DNA from: an uncultured Chitinophagales bacterium
Lineage (GTDB): Bacteria > Bacteroidota > Bacteroidia > Chitinophagales > JAHDHT01
NCBI GenBank assembly: GCA_938023075.1
Contig: CALHDG010000030.1
Location: forward strand, 1 to 64,000
Direction: 5' to 3'
Length of the DNA stretch: 64,000 nucleotides
This document shows, piece by piece, positions 44,772 to 56,300 of the stretch; position 1 is the stretch's first letter, and each line of letters opens with the position of its first letter. The notes beneath the pieces were generated by a model that was not told the DNA's origin, searched no databases, and worked only from the letters and a program-made list of their open reading frames with translations. Position numbers and translations under genes: made by a program.

Positions 44772-46319
44772 CTAGCTTTTCCTCAACTCCTTCTTCAAAA
44801 TCTTTCCGGTAGCACTCATGGGTAAAGCATCCACCAATTCAATAATTCTTGGATACTTATAAGCAGCTATCTGATTTTTAGTCCATGCAATCATTTCATC
44901 TGGAGAAACGCTTACACCATCTTTCAATACTACAAAGGCTTTTATTTCTTCCCCCATTTCTTCGTGCGGTACACCAATTACAGCACATAACGAAACGGCT
45001 GCATGTTTCAAAATTGCCTCTTCCACTTCTCGCGGATATACATTTAAACCGCCTCTAATGATCATGTCTTTAGTACGGTCTACAATGTAGTAAAAGCCAT
45101 CTTCATCTTTAGTAGCTACATCGCCTGAATGCATCCAACCGCCTTTTAAAACTTCCTTGTTCACTTCTGGTCGTTTATAATACCCTTTCATTACATTGTG
45201 TCCTTTGTACAACAATTCCCCTTTTTCCCCAACTGGAACTTCATTGCCTTCTTCATCAACAACCTTCACTTCAACACCCCAAACCGGTGTGCCAATGCTG
45301 CCGGGTTTTCTGCCAACATCTAAATGATTAAAGGTAACTACCGGCGAACCTTCTGACATTCCATAGCCTTCAATAATGTCAACTTCAAACTTCGCTTCAA
45401 AATCTTCTAATACTTTTAAAGGTAAAGATGCTCCACCACTGGCGCAAATTCTTAGGTTAGATTTAATAGCCTCTAAATCAAATTTTTCGTTTTGATAACT
45501 ATTTAAGCCCCAATACATGGTGGGTACGCCCGCAAAAACGCTTACTTCATGTTTTTGCATTAAACCTAACACCGCTTCTGCCTCAAAACGAGGTAATAAT
45601 ATATTGCTAACACCACGGTAAATTCCAGCATTCATCAAAACCGTCATGGCAAAAATATGAAACAAGGGTAATACGATCAAGGCGGTATCATTGGTGTTAA
45701 ACTGAATTAAATCTGCCGAGAGTACGGCATTCAACATAAGGTTAGCATGGCTAAGTTCGGCACCTTTAGGTTTGCCGGTTGTACCCGAAGTATAGATAAT
45801 TACAGCAGTATCTTCAGCACTACTTGGGTGAGTTTCAAATTGTGGAGATTGTCCATTCATTAAACTACCAAGGGTTTCGGTATCTTCAACCGAAGAAGGC
45901 ATATCTGGCTTGGGCATTATCATAAAAAAGTGTTCGCAATTCGCCGCTTCGTTAAAACCGGCATGTCCCATTTGCCCCATCGGCAGTTCACCGGTACCGG
46001 TAAAACAAAAATAGGCTTTAGCATCACTATCGTTTAAATGATAGGCAATTTCATCTTTTTTTAACAATACACTTAAGGGCACAACCGCTGCCCCTGCTTT
46101 TAATATGCCAAAATAAATAATAGGAAAATATGGAAGATTAAAACAACTTAAAGCTACCTTATCGCCCGGTTTGATACCTTTTGCTACCAAACCATTAGCC
46201 ACTTGATTAGCTGCTCCATTCATCTGCGCATAAGTTAAGCTAATATCCATAAAGGTAAAAGCATTTTTTTGGGCATATCGTTTAGCACTGTCTTCAATTA
46301 ATACCGAAAGGTTAAGCAT
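44772..46319 (-). CDS. Acyl-CoA synthetase (AMP-binding), long-chain fatty-acid type
   Basis: The 515-residue enzyme activates a carboxylic acid as acyl-AMP and then acyl-CoA. It has the AMP-binding P-loop VIIYTSGTTGKPKGAELSHA (about 169-188), the YGMSEGSPVV motif (about 320), the hinge YYIVDRTKDMIIRGGLNVYP (about 410-430) and the C-terminal lysine motif MSATGKILKKELRK. Subfamily: similar proteins are labelled long-chain-fatty-acid-CoA ligase, but chain length is not readable. There is no fatty-acid operon around it. It is divergent from recA, whose promoter lies within the shared 190-bp gap. Confidence 0.92.
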   Translation of the reverse strand: MLNLSVLIEDSAKRYAQKNAFTFMDISLTYAQMNGAANQVANGLVAKGIKPGDKVALSCFNLPYFPIIYFGILKAGAAVVPLSVLLKKDEIAYHLNDSDAKAYFCFTGTGELPMGQMGHAGFNEAANCEHFFMIMPKPDMPSSVEDTETLGSLMNGQSPQFETHPSSAEDTAVIIYTSGTTGKPKGAELSHANLMLNAVLSADLIQFNTNDTALIVLPLFHIFAMTVLMNAGIYRGVSNILLPRFEAEAVLGLMQKHEVSVFAGVPTMYWGLNSYQNEKFDLEAIKSNLRICASGGASLPLKVLEDFEAKFEVDIIEGYGMSEGSPVVTFNHLDVGRKPGSIGTPVWGVEVKVVDEEGNEVPVGEKGELLYKGHNVMKGYYKRPEVNKEVLKGGWMHSGDVATKDEDGFYYIVDRTKDMIIRGGLNVYPREVEEAILKHAAVSLCAVIGVPHEEMGEEIKAFVVLKDGVSVSPDEMIAWTKNQIAAYKYPRIIELVDALPMSATGKILKKELRKS

Positions 46320-46480
46320 ACTATAATTAAATTTTTGGTAAGATAATCAATGAATGGATAAAATACCAAATTTGTAGCGTTCTTCAATTTATATTTTTAA
46401 TATGATTTTTAATTTTTAACAGTTTATTGTAATTCTAAAAAATGTGGACAATTAACCGCAAATTCTATCAACTAATATCC

Positions 46481-46488
46481 TATTTTTG
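46481..46488 (+). promoter_or_regulatory. -7 element TATTTTTG of recA
   Basis: It matches TAnnTTTG and ends 23 bp before the recA ATG at 46512. It overlaps the GTG at 46488, which rules that codon out as the start. Confidence 0.55.
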
Positions 46489-46511
46489 TGTTTTCAAATC
46501 AGCAAATTATT

Positions 46512-47576
46512 ATGGCCGATAGTAAAGTAAAAGAACAAAATCTTAAAAATTTAGAGCTTACCATAAGTAAGTTAGATAAAGTATATGGTAAGGGCACCGT
46601 AATGAAGTTGGGCGATTCAACTGTAGTTCCGTTAGAGTCTATTTCTACCGGATCATTAGGTTTAGATATTGCCTTAGGTATAGGCGGTTTACCACAGGGA
46701 AGGGTAGTTGAAATTTATGGACCAGAATCATCCGGTAAAACCACCTTGGCTATCCATGCGATTGCCGAAGTACACAAAAAAGGAGGCATAGCTGCTTTTA
46801 TTGATGCTGAACATGCCTTTGATAAAAACTATGCACAAAATTTAGGGGTTGATATTGATAACTTATTGATTTCGCAACCCGATAATGGAGAACAGGCATT
46901 AGAAATTGCCGATCATTTAATTCGTTCGGGTGCTTTAAATATTGTGGTGATAGATTCTGTAGCTGCCTTAGTACCCAAAGGTGAAATTGAGGGTGAAATG
47001 GGCGACTCGAAAATGGGTTTGCAAGCTCGCTTAATGTCGCAGGCATTACGTAAATTGACTGGTTCAATTAACAAAACCGGCTGTTGCTGTATTTTTATAA
47101 ATCAGTTGCGCGAAAAAATTGGGGTTATGTTTGGTAACCCAGAAACTACTACCGGTGGTAATGCGTTAAAATTTTATGCTTCGGTTCGTTTAGATATTAG
47201 AAGAAGTACACAAATAAAAGACCGTGAAAATAATGTAATGGGTAACCGCACCCGAGTTAAAGTGGTTAAAAACAAAGTGGCGCCGCCGTTCCGTCAAACA
47301 GAGTTTGATATTATGTACGGTAAAGGCATTTCGAAAATTGGTGAAATTGTTGATATTGGTGTAGAATGCGATTTGATTGAAAAAAGTGGCTCTTGGTATT
47401 CATATGATGGCAACAAAATAGGGCAGGGCAGAGAAAACGTAAAGCAATTTTTATTAGATAATCCGGAAGTGGCAGAAATTGTAGAAGCAAAAATTAGAGA
47501 GCAATTGATGCCAAAAGCTGAACCTGTGGAAGAAACAGTAGCCACCGAAATACCGGTAGAAGCAAACAAAGAATAA
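46512..47576 (+). CDS. recA: Recombinase A
   Basis: The 354-residue protein catalyses strand exchange and stimulates LexA cleavage. It has Walker [10 protein letters not shown] (about 68-76), Walker [10 protein letters not shown], the L1/L2 loops ([20 protein letters not shown] and [20 protein letters not shown]) and an acidic C-terminal tail ([19 protein letters not shown]). The true start is the ATG at 46512 ([10 protein letters not shown]). A longer open frame from a GTG at 46488 would place the start inside the promoter element at 46481. No SOS-box-like site is visible in the short leader, so regulation is unclear. Confidence 0.97.
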   Translation: MADSKVKEQNLKNLELTISKLDKVYGKGTVMKLGDSTVVPLESISTGSLGLDIALGIGGLPQGRVVEIYGPESSGKTTLAIHAIAEVHKKGGIAAFIDAEHAFDKNYAQNLGVDIDNLLISQPDNGEQALEIADHLIRSGALNIVVIDSVAALVPKGEIEGEMGDSKMGLQARLMSQALRKLTGSINKTGCCCIFINQLREKIGVMFGNPETTTGGNALKFYASVRLDIRRSTQIKDRENNVMGNRTRVKVVKNKVAPPFRQTEFDIMYGKGISKIGEIVDIGVECDLIEKSGSWYSYDGNKIGQGRENVKQFLLDNPEVAEIVEAKIREQLMPKAEPVEETVATEIPVEANKE

Positions 47577-47593
47577 GGGTTTGTAAAAAAGAT

Positions 47594-47846
47594 TTGACAA
47601 GTTTATTAAAGTGGTTGATACTCTCTTTTGTTTCGGATTGTCATTGTTTTTATCTTTCTACGAATAACTAAAGTTGTTATACTAGCCCCGATTGCAGCGG
47701 TTATGATATTTTGACGCTTAGCAAATGAAGCGAGGCAATAGCATTTGAGCGGAAAGCGGGACAGGTGTTATTATAAAGCAAAATAGTTTCGCTTCAAAAA
47801 TTATTAAAAAGTGTCAAGCACCTTATTTGATTAGATAAACTTGTTG
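47594..47846 (+). repeat. Family 1 structured repeat, copy D
   Basis: TTGACAAGTTTATT at the left and ATAAACTTGTT at the right form the terminal inverted repeat. TTTCTACGAATAACTAAAG and TAGCCCCGATTGCAGCGG (about 47683-47702) lead into a shortened stem (ATGATATTTTGACGC with AATAGCAT), then GAGCGGAAAGCGGGAC and TTCGCTTCAAAAA at about 47788. It fills nearly the whole gap between recA and the sensor kinase. Confidence 0.8.
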
Positions 47847-47868
47847 AAGAGTTCTTCGAAAATTGTAG

Positions 47869-50800
47869 TTAAAGGGCTACCCCATTTTCCAAAATTAGTT
47901 GAGCATTTTTTATAGATTTAAGAGGAGGTAAAAGATCTTTTTTAATGGTAAAGAAAAAAGTGGTTCCTTCACCAAACTTAGATTTTAACCAAATATTGCC
48001 TTGATGTTGTTGAACTATTTTCATGCAAACAGATAAGCCTATGCCGGTTCCTTCATAATCTTGCTTGTTATGCAGGCGTTTAAATATTCCAAATATCTGT
48101 TCTTGATATTGTGGTTCAATACCAATACCATTGTCTTTTATAGAAAACTTCCAATAATGAGCGTCTCCTAATTCTTCACTAACTAAAACAATTGGCTGGT
48201 TCTGCTTATTAAATTTTAAGGCATTGTTAATAAGGTTGTAGAACACCATTCCAATTTGTTGTTGATGACCAATAATTTCGGGAAGTTCACCAATTTTGAC
48301 TATAGCATTCTTATCTTTTATTAATTGTGATAAATCGGAAACTTTACCTTCAATAAGTGTATTCAAATCAATAGTTTCGTAGGCAGTATCTTTTTGGCCA
48401 ACAATTGAATAGGTTAATAAGCTATCTACCAATTTAGACATTCTTTTCACACCTTCATCAATAAATTTTATATACTTCAACCCTTTTTCATCTAGTTGAT
48501 TAACATAGCTGCGAGATAACAAACTGGAAAAACTCGAAATTACACGAATGGGTTCTTTTAAATCGTGAGAAGTAATGTAGGCAAATTGTTCTAAGTCTTT
48601 ATTAGATCGCTTTAACTCTTCATTAAATTCCTGCAGTTTTTGCTCAACTCTTTTTCTATTAACAATTTCTTCATTTAAAGTTTCATTGTATATCTTTAAT
48701 TTTTGATTGTGTCTTCTGATATTAATAGTGTACCAGATAAAAAATAAATATAAGATAGCCCCAACAAATACCAATGCTAATAAACGAAACCACCATGTTT
48801 TCCAATAAGGCGAATGTTGAATTATTTGAATTGTACTTCCTTTGTTGTTCCAAACACCATCGTTATTAGAAGCCTTAATTTCCAATCTATACTCTTTGGG
48901 TTTCAAATTGGTATAAACTAATGGTGTACCAAATTTAGCTTTAGTCCACTTATCATCTAAGCCAATTAACCTATAAGCGTATTGATTTTTGTCGGCTCGG
49001 TTATAATTTAGGGCAGCAAAATTAAATGATATTCGATAATCATCATGGTTAAGTTCTATCTTGTTTTCATACAATCCGTCAATATGCTGTATACCTTTTC
49101 TATTCATTATTTCAACATCAGTAATATACACCGGAGGAGGAACATCATTACTTAAAAAAGATTTTGGAGAAAAAAAAGTAAATCCATTTGTATGTAAAAA
49201 ATAAATATTATTATTAACATCTTTATAGCTGCAACCATGGCTGTAGGAAGTATTTTTCAATCCATCCAATTTATTATAAATTTTAAAAATTTCTTGTCGA
49301 TAATTGTAGTTAAAAATTCCTTCGCTGGTACTTACCCAAACATCATGGTCCGTGCCTTCTTCTATACTTCTTACCCAAAAGTTGTAATCAGAAGAATTGA
49401 AAGTCTCAAACGTATTAGAAGAGAGATTATATCTGCAAATGCCTCCTTTAGTTCCAATATATATGCAATTGTTTACTTCTTTCAAATGAGTAATTTGGTT
49501 ATTTATGGGTCCTTTTTCAGGGTGCTTTTTGTTATAGTAAAACACTTCAAATATGGGTTGATTAGAAGTTGGATTAGCTATTCTATTTAATCCTTTGTAA
49601 GTTCCAATCCAAATGCTTCCCTTACTATCTTTTATAATATGAGTAACTGCAGGATCACTTATAGAATTCGGATTAGCTTTGTCTGGTTCGAATAAGGTAT
49701 AGCTTTTAGTCTCTATATCTATTCTAAATAAACCAACGCTTGAGCCAAACCAAATAAATCCTCTTTGATCGGTTAAAATAGTTTGAATTAAAAGATCTTG
49801 AATGTTTGATTTTACCCAAAAAGGAGTGGGGTATTGAATCGTTTCTCTGGTAATTAAGTCTATCGAAGTTATGCCTAATTCAGTTCCTATATAAAGCCAT
49901 CTCTCATCTGGACTATAGATGGTAGACACTCGTTTTCCTAAAATCAAATTATTTATAGGGTCTTCTTTCTTATTAAGTATTTCTTTTTCAATTTGAAATT
50001 TTTGTAGCCCTTTTCCTAGCATACCAATCCATATATTTTTATTTGTATCAACTACAAAGCTGGGAGCAAAGGGAACAGAATGCTTTTCATCTAAAAAATT
50101 AAAATTTTTAAATTGATTGGCATATCCACAAAACTGACTTAAGCCGTCGCTTGTTCCAATCCAAATTATTCCTAGCTCATCTTCAAAAATATCTAAAATA
50201 TTTCCACCTACTATTGTCATCTGATTATCAATTGATGGTAAAAATGTATCATAAATCAATTTTGATGATCTCTTTTGCTTTGTTAAGGTAGCGAGAAATT
50301 TATGATCGATTTTAGATAATCCATATGCACTTCCTACCCAAAGATTGTTAAATTGATCTTGGTGAATTGCTTGAATAATATTATGTCCAAAGTTTGCAAT
50401 TATACCAGTTTCTAATTTATATGTGTGAAAATCTGCCTGCCAATTTTGCTCTGCAACTTTGTTTGATGCATTATCAGGAATAGCCATTTGCAAAAGACCA
50501 CCTCCATGCAAACCAATCCAATAGCTGCCCGCTTTGTCTTGACACAAAGCCCAAACATTGTTTGTGGCTTTATAAATTGAAGTTTGGAAATATCGGATAT
50601 GTTGAGGATCATAATTTCCCTCGTTATTTTTTAATAATAAGTGTAAACCACCCGCCCAAGTACCAACCCAAATCCATCCTTTATCATCTTCCATAATAGA
50701 TAAGATAGCTCTCGCAGATTGTGTTGTTTCGCCGGTATTGTATAATGTAAACTGGGTAAAGGTTTCAGTTTCTTTGTCAAAAAGATTCAATCCATCTTCT

Positions 50801-51276
50801 GTGCCTACCCAAATGTAGCCTTCAGAGTCTTCTGTGATAGCCAAAACTTCATCATTACTCAAGCTATTTTTGTTATTGGGGTTGTGTTGAAAAGTTTTCC
50901 ATTCGTTGCTGGAGGGATTAAATCTCGAAAGTCCACCATATCGTGTACCTATCCACAACAATCCCTCACTATCACAATAAAGAGAACGAATATGATTAGA
51001 CTGTAAACTATTTGTTGAAGGTTCATTATTTTCAGATTGCCGATAAACTTTTATTGAATTAGGTCCATCATATCTACATAAGCCATCGTTTGTTGCTAAC
51101 CATAAAAAACCTAATTTGTCTTTTTCTACAGCGTTTATTAGATTACTAGGTAGCCCATCTTGTTTTTGCCAGTTAAAAAAATTGACACTATTTTTAGATT
51201 GTCCAAATATAAAAAATGGACTTAATGTGAGTATAAAGAAAAGTAACTTAACTACAGTATTTTTATATATGAACAT
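47869..51276 (-). CDS. Two-component-propeller sensor histidine kinase
   Basis: The 1135-residue sensor has a signal sequence (MFIYKNTVVKLLFFILTLSP). About fourteen propeller-type repeats follow, each with a WIGTxxGLxRF-like motif (about 25-720; for example WLATNDGLCRY, WIGTRYGGLSRF). Then come a YYY-type domain (about 730-800, ending WTKAKFGTPLVYTNLKPKEY), one membrane helix (WFRLLALVFVGAILYLFFIW), a coiled coil, a HisKA domain with the phospho-acceptor ITSHDLKEPIRVISSF, and a HATPase domain (NNALKFN, DNGIGIE, GTGIGLS). Unlike many Bacteroidota hybrids there is no receiver or AraC domain at the C-terminus, so a separate response regulator, not present nearby, is needed. Ligand unknown. Confidence 0.92.
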   Translation of the reverse strand: MFIYKNTVVKLLFFILTLSPFFIFGQSKNSVNFFNWQKQDGLPSNLINAVEKDKLGFLWLATNDGLCRYDGPNSIKVYRQSENNEPSTNSLQSNHIRSLYCDSEGLLWIGTRYGGLSRFNPSSNEWKTFQHNPNNKNSLSNDEVLAITEDSEGYIWVGTEDGLNLFDKETETFTQFTLYNTGETTQSARAILSIMEDDKGWIWVGTWAGGLHLLLKNNEGNYDPQHIRYFQTSIYKATNNVWALCQDKAGSYWIGLHGGGLLQMAIPDNASNKVAEQNWQADFHTYKLETGIIANFGHNIIQAIHQDQFNNLWVGSAYGLSKIDHKFLATLTKQKRSSKLIYDTFLPSIDNQMTIVGGNILDIFEDELGIIWIGTSDGLSQFCGYANQFKNFNFLDEKHSVPFAPSFVVDTNKNIWIGMLGKGLQKFQIEKEILNKKEDPINNLILGKRVSTIYSPDERWLYIGTELGITSIDLITRETIQYPTPFWVKSNIQDLLIQTILTDQRGFIWFGSSVGLFRIDIETKSYTLFEPDKANPNSISDPAVTHIIKDSKGSIWIGTYKGLNRIANPTSNQPIFEVFYYNKKHPEKGPINNQITHLKEVNNCIYIGTKGGICRYNLSSNTFETFNSSDYNFWVRSIEEGTDHDVWVSTSEGIFNYNYRQEIFKIYNKLDGLKNTSYSHGCSYKDVNNNIYFLHTNGFTFFSPKSFLSNDVPPPVYITDVEIMNRKGIQHIDGLYENKIELNHDDYRISFNFAALNYNRADKNQYAYRLIGLDDKWTKAKFGTPLVYTNLKPKEYRLEIKASNNDGVWNNKGSTIQIIQHSPYWKTWWFRLLALVFVGAILYLFFIWYTINIRRHNQKLKIYNETLNEEIVNRKRVEQKLQEFNEELKRSNKDLEQFAYITSHDLKEPIRVISSFSSLLSRSYVNQLDEKGLKYIKFIDEGVKRMSKLVDSLLTYSIVGQKDTAYETIDLNTLIEGKVSDLSQLIKDKNAIVKIGELPEIIGHQQQIGMVFYNLINNALKFNKQNQPIVLVSEELGDAHYWKFSIKDNGIGIEPQYQEQIFGIFKRLHNKQDYEGTGIGLSVCMKIVQQHQGNIWLKSKFGEGTTFFFTIKKDLLPPLKSIKNAQLILENGVAL

Positions 51277-51279
51277 CAA

Positions 51280-51678
51280 TTTAGTTGAACTACTTTGTTA
51301 ACCATTAAGAAATATTATAAATATTTTAATACTAAAAGTAACACTAAAATTTTGATTTTATTTTGGTAAGATTTAAAGGCTGGCATAGCCAATGCCCGTG
51401 GCAATTATTATTACCGAAATACATGTGCTGTATTTAAGTACAATATCACCAATAATAAAACGAAATTTGTGTTACATATTATGGTCAATTTGGTATTACT
51501 TGTGTTGATAAAAATTGCTAGTAAAATAAAATATTGTAGCGTACTCTTTAAGTAAATTCAGATATTCGCTAGTGTTTTTTAATTACCTTAAAACTTGCAC
51601 ACTTATCAATTACCCCCCCAAACATGAAATACGTGATTTTTACAAAGATGTTACTATCATTTTGTAAATAGCTTGTTT
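51280..51678. other. Intergenic stretch between two reverse-strand genes
   Basis: About 400 bp of AT-rich sequence with no gene. I see no clear terminator for the radical SAM gene's upstream side or for the kinase promoter, apart from short A/T runs near 51310-51360. Confidence 0.5.
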
Positions 51679-52746
51679 TCACAGCAAACTTAACTGACCA
51701 TGTTTATTAGGGCGTTTAAATAAATTTAGATTATAAACAGGCTTTACTTTATTGCTAAAGTACTTTTTTTTTGATATTTCGAACAATTGCCTTACTTGTT
51801 CAGCAATGGGTCCTTCACCAACCATACGTCTGCCAAATTTTGCATCATTAAGTTTTCCACCATGCACTGCTTTAATTTTGTTGAGCACTTTATCTGCCCT
51901 TTCTGGAAAATGTCTTCTAATCCAATCTTCAAAAATAATGGGTAAAGCACCGTTTAGCCTAACCATTGTATACCCTGCATTTAAGGCACCAGCATCAGAA
52001 GCTGCCTTTAACAATTGGGGCAACTCAAAATCGTTAATAGCAGGTATTATTGGGGCAGTCATCACAGTTACCGGAATGTTATTGTTACTTAAGGTATCTA
52101 TAACTTTTAAGCGTTGTTTGCCGGTTGCCGTTCTGGGCTCCATTACGCTTCTAAGTTTCTCATCTAAAGTAGTTAACGAAATGGCTACGTGCACTAAGTT
52201 GTTTTTTGCTAATTCGGTTAACACATCCAAATCTCTTAAAATGAGTGCATTTTTTGTGATGATGCTTACCGGATGTAAGCACTCTAACATAACTTCTAAA
52301 AGTTGTCGGGTTAAGCGATGCTTTTTTTCTAATGGTTGATAACAATCGGTATTACCCGATAATACTACCGGCACTGGTTTCCAGCTTTTTTTCGCCAATT
52401 CGTTACGGAGCAGGCTAGGGGCATTTGGTTTTACAATAAGTTTAGTTTCAAAATCTAAGCCGGCACTTAAGCCCCAATAAAAGTGTGCATTGCGGGCATA
52501 ACAATAGGCACACCCATGCTCGCACCCTTGATATGGATTGGCAGAATAAGCCATACCAATATCAGGCGAAGTAACTTTGTTAATTAGTTTTTTAGGATAA
52601 TCATAAATAACCGTTGTTCTAACCTTTTCTCGTTCAAACTCATCAATACCTTCTTGATGAACATCAGCTACATGTTGTGTATGATATGGGTTGTCAGGAT
52701 TTATCTGAGCGCCCCGCCCTTTTATAGTTTCTTTTGAACTCAACAA
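51679..52746 (-). CDS. PA0069-like radical SAM protein
   Basis: The roughly 355-residue protein has the radical SAM cluster motif CEHGCAYCYA (CxxxCxxC) and the flanking KGRGAQINPDNPY and YQGC segments of the PA0069/Rv2578c family, sometimes likened to spore photoproduct lyase. SPVSIITKNALILRDLDVL and VAISLTTLDEKLRSVMEPRT are further family marks. The chemical reaction is unknown; a DNA or nucleotide repair role has been suggested for relatives. The open frame extends to 52854, but the N-terminal part before SSKETIKGRG is unlike the family. The best start is a TTG at 52746 or 52743, although this choice is not certain. Confidence 0.82.
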   Translation of the reverse strand: MLSSKETIKGRGAQINPDNPYHTQHVADVHQEGIDEFEREKVRTTVIYDYPKKLINKVTSPDIGMAYSANPYQGCEHGCAYCYARNAHFYWGLSAGLDFETKLIVKPNAPSLLRNELAKKSWKPVPVVLSGNTDCYQPLEKKHRLTRQLLEVMLECLHPVSIITKNALILRDLDVLTELAKNNLVHVAISLTTLDEKLRSVMEPRTATGKQRLKVIDTLSNNNIPVTVMTAPIIPAINDFELPQLLKAASDAGALNAGYTMVRLNGALPIIFEDWIRRHFPERADKVLNKIKAVHGGKLNDAKFGRRMVGEGPIAEQVRQLFEISKKKYFSNKVKPVYNLNLFKRPNKHGQLSLL

Positions 52747-52854
52747 TATTGTTCTATATATATAAGAACAATGATAAGTTAATTTTGAACAAAATGCAAA
52801 TTTTTGATTCGGTTTTACATAAATAAATACCAAGTTAACCATAAAATGCAACAC

Positions 52855-53352
52855 ATATATCGTTTTATTGTGGGGAGTTACTGAATGAAGTTCAGCACAT
52901 GCTTTTAGTTAAAATTCTCGCCCTCAATGCCGGAGTAGCGGTGTTAAATTTTAATGAATAAACCAATACATTTTGCCAATGAGGTATCGCTCCGCTGGAG
53001 CTTAACTGTTTTAATTTTTTTTGCTACCAAGGTTTTACTCCGCTAAAGTAAGGCAATCGTAAAAATTAAAGTTATCATCCAATCATTTAAATTTTAACAC
53101 AATTAAACAAATATAATAATCAGTGTTGCGTTTTTCATACAATTGCTATAGGGGATACCTTAAGAGAGATTGTAGATAAATGTTCCGTTGCTTTACACAT
53201 TTTCTGGTATAACGGCAATGGGTATTACAAGTTTTGGGGGGTCAAAGAATTAACTACTTTATTGTTTGGATAACCTTGTTCCATTTCACCAAACCTCAAA
53301 ACTATTTCATAAAAAATTATTTCGCATGCAAAATATCTGTTTGGCTTACTTG
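52855..53352. other. Repeat-rich gap with short GC hairpins, no gene
   Basis: The gap contains short inverted pairs such as GCTCC-GCT-GGAGC (about 52990-53002) and TTACTCCGCTAAAGTAA (about 53036-53052) around an AATTTTTTTTGCTACCA stretch. This resembles degenerate copies of dispersed hairpin elements common in Bacteroidota intergenic DNA (recognised by pattern only). A GGGGGG run lies at 53235. No terminator for the adjacent giant gene is evident. Confidence 0.4.
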
Positions 53353-56300
53353 CTAATAAACTTGCAATTTACTGGTTTGGTTGGTTTCACCATTACTAAA
53401 TTCGATCAAATACAATCCTTTCGCAAGGTCACTAGTATCATAAATATTATGATGATTCGATATTTTGCTTCTGCTGATTAACTCACCATTTAAATGATAA
53501 ACACTTATAAAGGCATTGTCTACTTCAAAATGATCAGATATACTGATATTCAAAATGTTTTTTGTTGGATTGGGGTAAAGTTTGATATATTGATCATTTC
53601 GTAAAGAGGTTTCTGGTGCCGGATTTTCAGAACTGATTATTTTATTACAATATGTATTAAATGTATTGGTATTTGAAGAACTTACCAAGTTGTTTGGACA
53701 GGTTACATCCACATACCATTCGTAGTCGCTGCAATTATCTAAACTAAATAAAATAGCAAAATGAAAATTAGTTTGGTAGCTAAACCATTGAGCAGCTCCC
53801 ACTTTTCTATAAAAAAGTTCATAAGTTGAATTTGGATTAATATCCCAAACCAAAAATGCTGAAGTTGGCGTTGAATTATGGCTATATCCATTGGTGTTAT
53901 TTGCAACACATATGTTTTGTGCGCAATTGGTACTAACTGTATTTACAGGTGAAACATTTGAAATTACTCCGTTAGGACAAACGCCCGATACTTCATATTC
54001 ATATAATGAACAATCTTGCAGATTTGAAAGTAGTAAATGCGAATTGGTGGAGTATTCTGAAGACCAGAGGGAAGTGTTAGCTTTTTTCCAATTAATTGCT
54101 GTTCCATTAGTTAGATCATCTGCATCCCAGCTTAAAATAATATTGTTATCTCCTAAAGCACTAGCTACTACATTAACAGGTATTGGGCAAGCACTACCCA
54201 CCTGAATATCGAAAGATTTGGTTTGGCTGCAACCTGCTCCATTGTTAACCGTTACCGTATATGAACCTACTAGTAAATTATTTAAACTATGAACTCCGGT
54301 AACTCCATTTGACCAGTTTACGCTATATGAAGAATAAGCTGGATTCAAATTAATAATTACTTGCCCATCAGCCAAATTTGGTGTTGAGGCTGGTTGAACT
54401 GACAAATTAGCTATCAATGGATCTGGGTCTGTTATAGTTACCGATTTACTGGTTGTACATCCTTGAGAATCGGTCAAATCAACATAATATGTACCACTGG
54501 TAATATTAAATATTCCCGCACTTGTTTGTCCTGTATTCCATAGAAAGGTAAATGGACCACCGGCACCACTGGGTGAAAGATGTATAAAGCCATCGTTATA
54601 TCCATTACAAGAAGGCTCTGCTACCGCTTCATTTATTGATACTGGTGTGCAAAAAACATTTTCTCTTCGAGGTGTAGGTCCACCAACTGATCTTCTCCAG
54701 CTAGTTGGGTTATCATTATCTATTCTTGGATTAGAAACAAAATCTAAACTCAAAGATTCTCCGCGACCATCTGGTATGGTGTCCCAAGGAACATAGTCAT
54801 CGTAAACAACTTTATCAATTAAATTACCATCTGGTTTGTTTAATATTAGTGCTTCACCTCCATTGCTGAGTTTACCCATAAACTCTCCGTCGGCAAGTAC
54901 TGTATAATTAGAATTAAAAGCAACCGTATCCCTTGCTAAAACAACAAAGCCATTAGGTTCTATTAATGTATTTACAGGGAAACTATACTCAATACCGGTA
55001 TTAAAAAAAGTATTACACAAGTTTACCATAGTGCTACCGTTATTTTTCAACTCAATAAATTCATACAAGCTGCCTTTTGTGGCTCCTATATCTGCTGGAT
55101 TGTAATGTATTTCATTAATTACAATATTGTCATAGTATCCTTTTGCGTAAAAATCACGCGGGCACATAGCCGACCAATGATTAAATAAAGTATCTCTGTT
55201 AGCTATTCCATAAGCAAAAGTATCAATAAAAGCTCTGGCACTAACTCTTGCATAATCATTAATGGTAATAGGCCCAGTATATAGTTTTTTGGCTGTATTG
55301 CCTGGTGTTAATGGATCGCTACCATCTAAAGTATAATATATATCACCAAAACTATTTGGGTTGTTCATTACCAATTGGTAGCCTACCTCTACTTGTCCTC
55401 CCAGGCTACTTAATTCTGGTGCTGAAATAAATTTAGGGAAGTAATTTTCTTTGCCATATCGTAAATAAAACAATAATCCTTTTTCTCCATCAAAAAGATC
55501 AGGAATTATTTCATTCATATATTTAGCTGTTTCTCCTGCCACATTGATATTATAATCTACTGGGGTATTTCTTATATCGCCCCAACGCGCTAGTTCTAAC
55601 AAACTAGCTTTATCAATAGAATTTCCTAACGTTTCATATGAGTCTAAGAGATTATCCACATAAAGTGCTCCATCTTTTTCTATGCAATGACATTGTACTC
55701 TGTCTCCAAAAGCCCTTCTATATCTTTCCACCTGTCTTAGTTTTTTATCTAATTCGTTAGGATGAAAAAAATCTGATCCATGGAAAATTCTACTGGTATA
55801 AATAGGAGAATCATTTAAAACAAATTCGGCATCCCATACAAAATAGCACCATCCGGCACCGGCTTCTCGTTTTCTACCTGCCCACCAATTGTTTGCGCCC
55901 CAATCTGTATTAACCAACAGTGCATTCAGCAAAAAGTAATCAATAAACGCGTTTACATTTAAATAATTAACAATGCTGTCATACATTCTGTTTACATTAA
56001 CTTCATTAGGCACTAAAACAGGGTTCCACGCCGTATGAATGGTATCAGGAACGGGGCTATTCGCAATTTCAAACATTTTATAATAGGCAATCGAATCTCC
56101 GTCTTTAATTTCTAAAATTTTAACGGTATCATAGTCTGTTTCACCGCCTCCCAAATAGGTAGACAAAAAGTCGGCATCCGGTCGTTCTGTTAGATCATAT
56201 AAACCCCAATATAAGCCGTTTAAATATAAATGCACAAACCTGCTTCTTGGTGAAAGATTACCCATTTCGCGGTGTAAGTTTCTTGCCCATTGATCTTTGT

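Noticed and set aside
51752-52339. 195-codon plus-strand ORF inside the radical SAM gene
   Set aside because: Antisense shadow: the minus strand holds a clear CxxxCxxC radical SAM protein.
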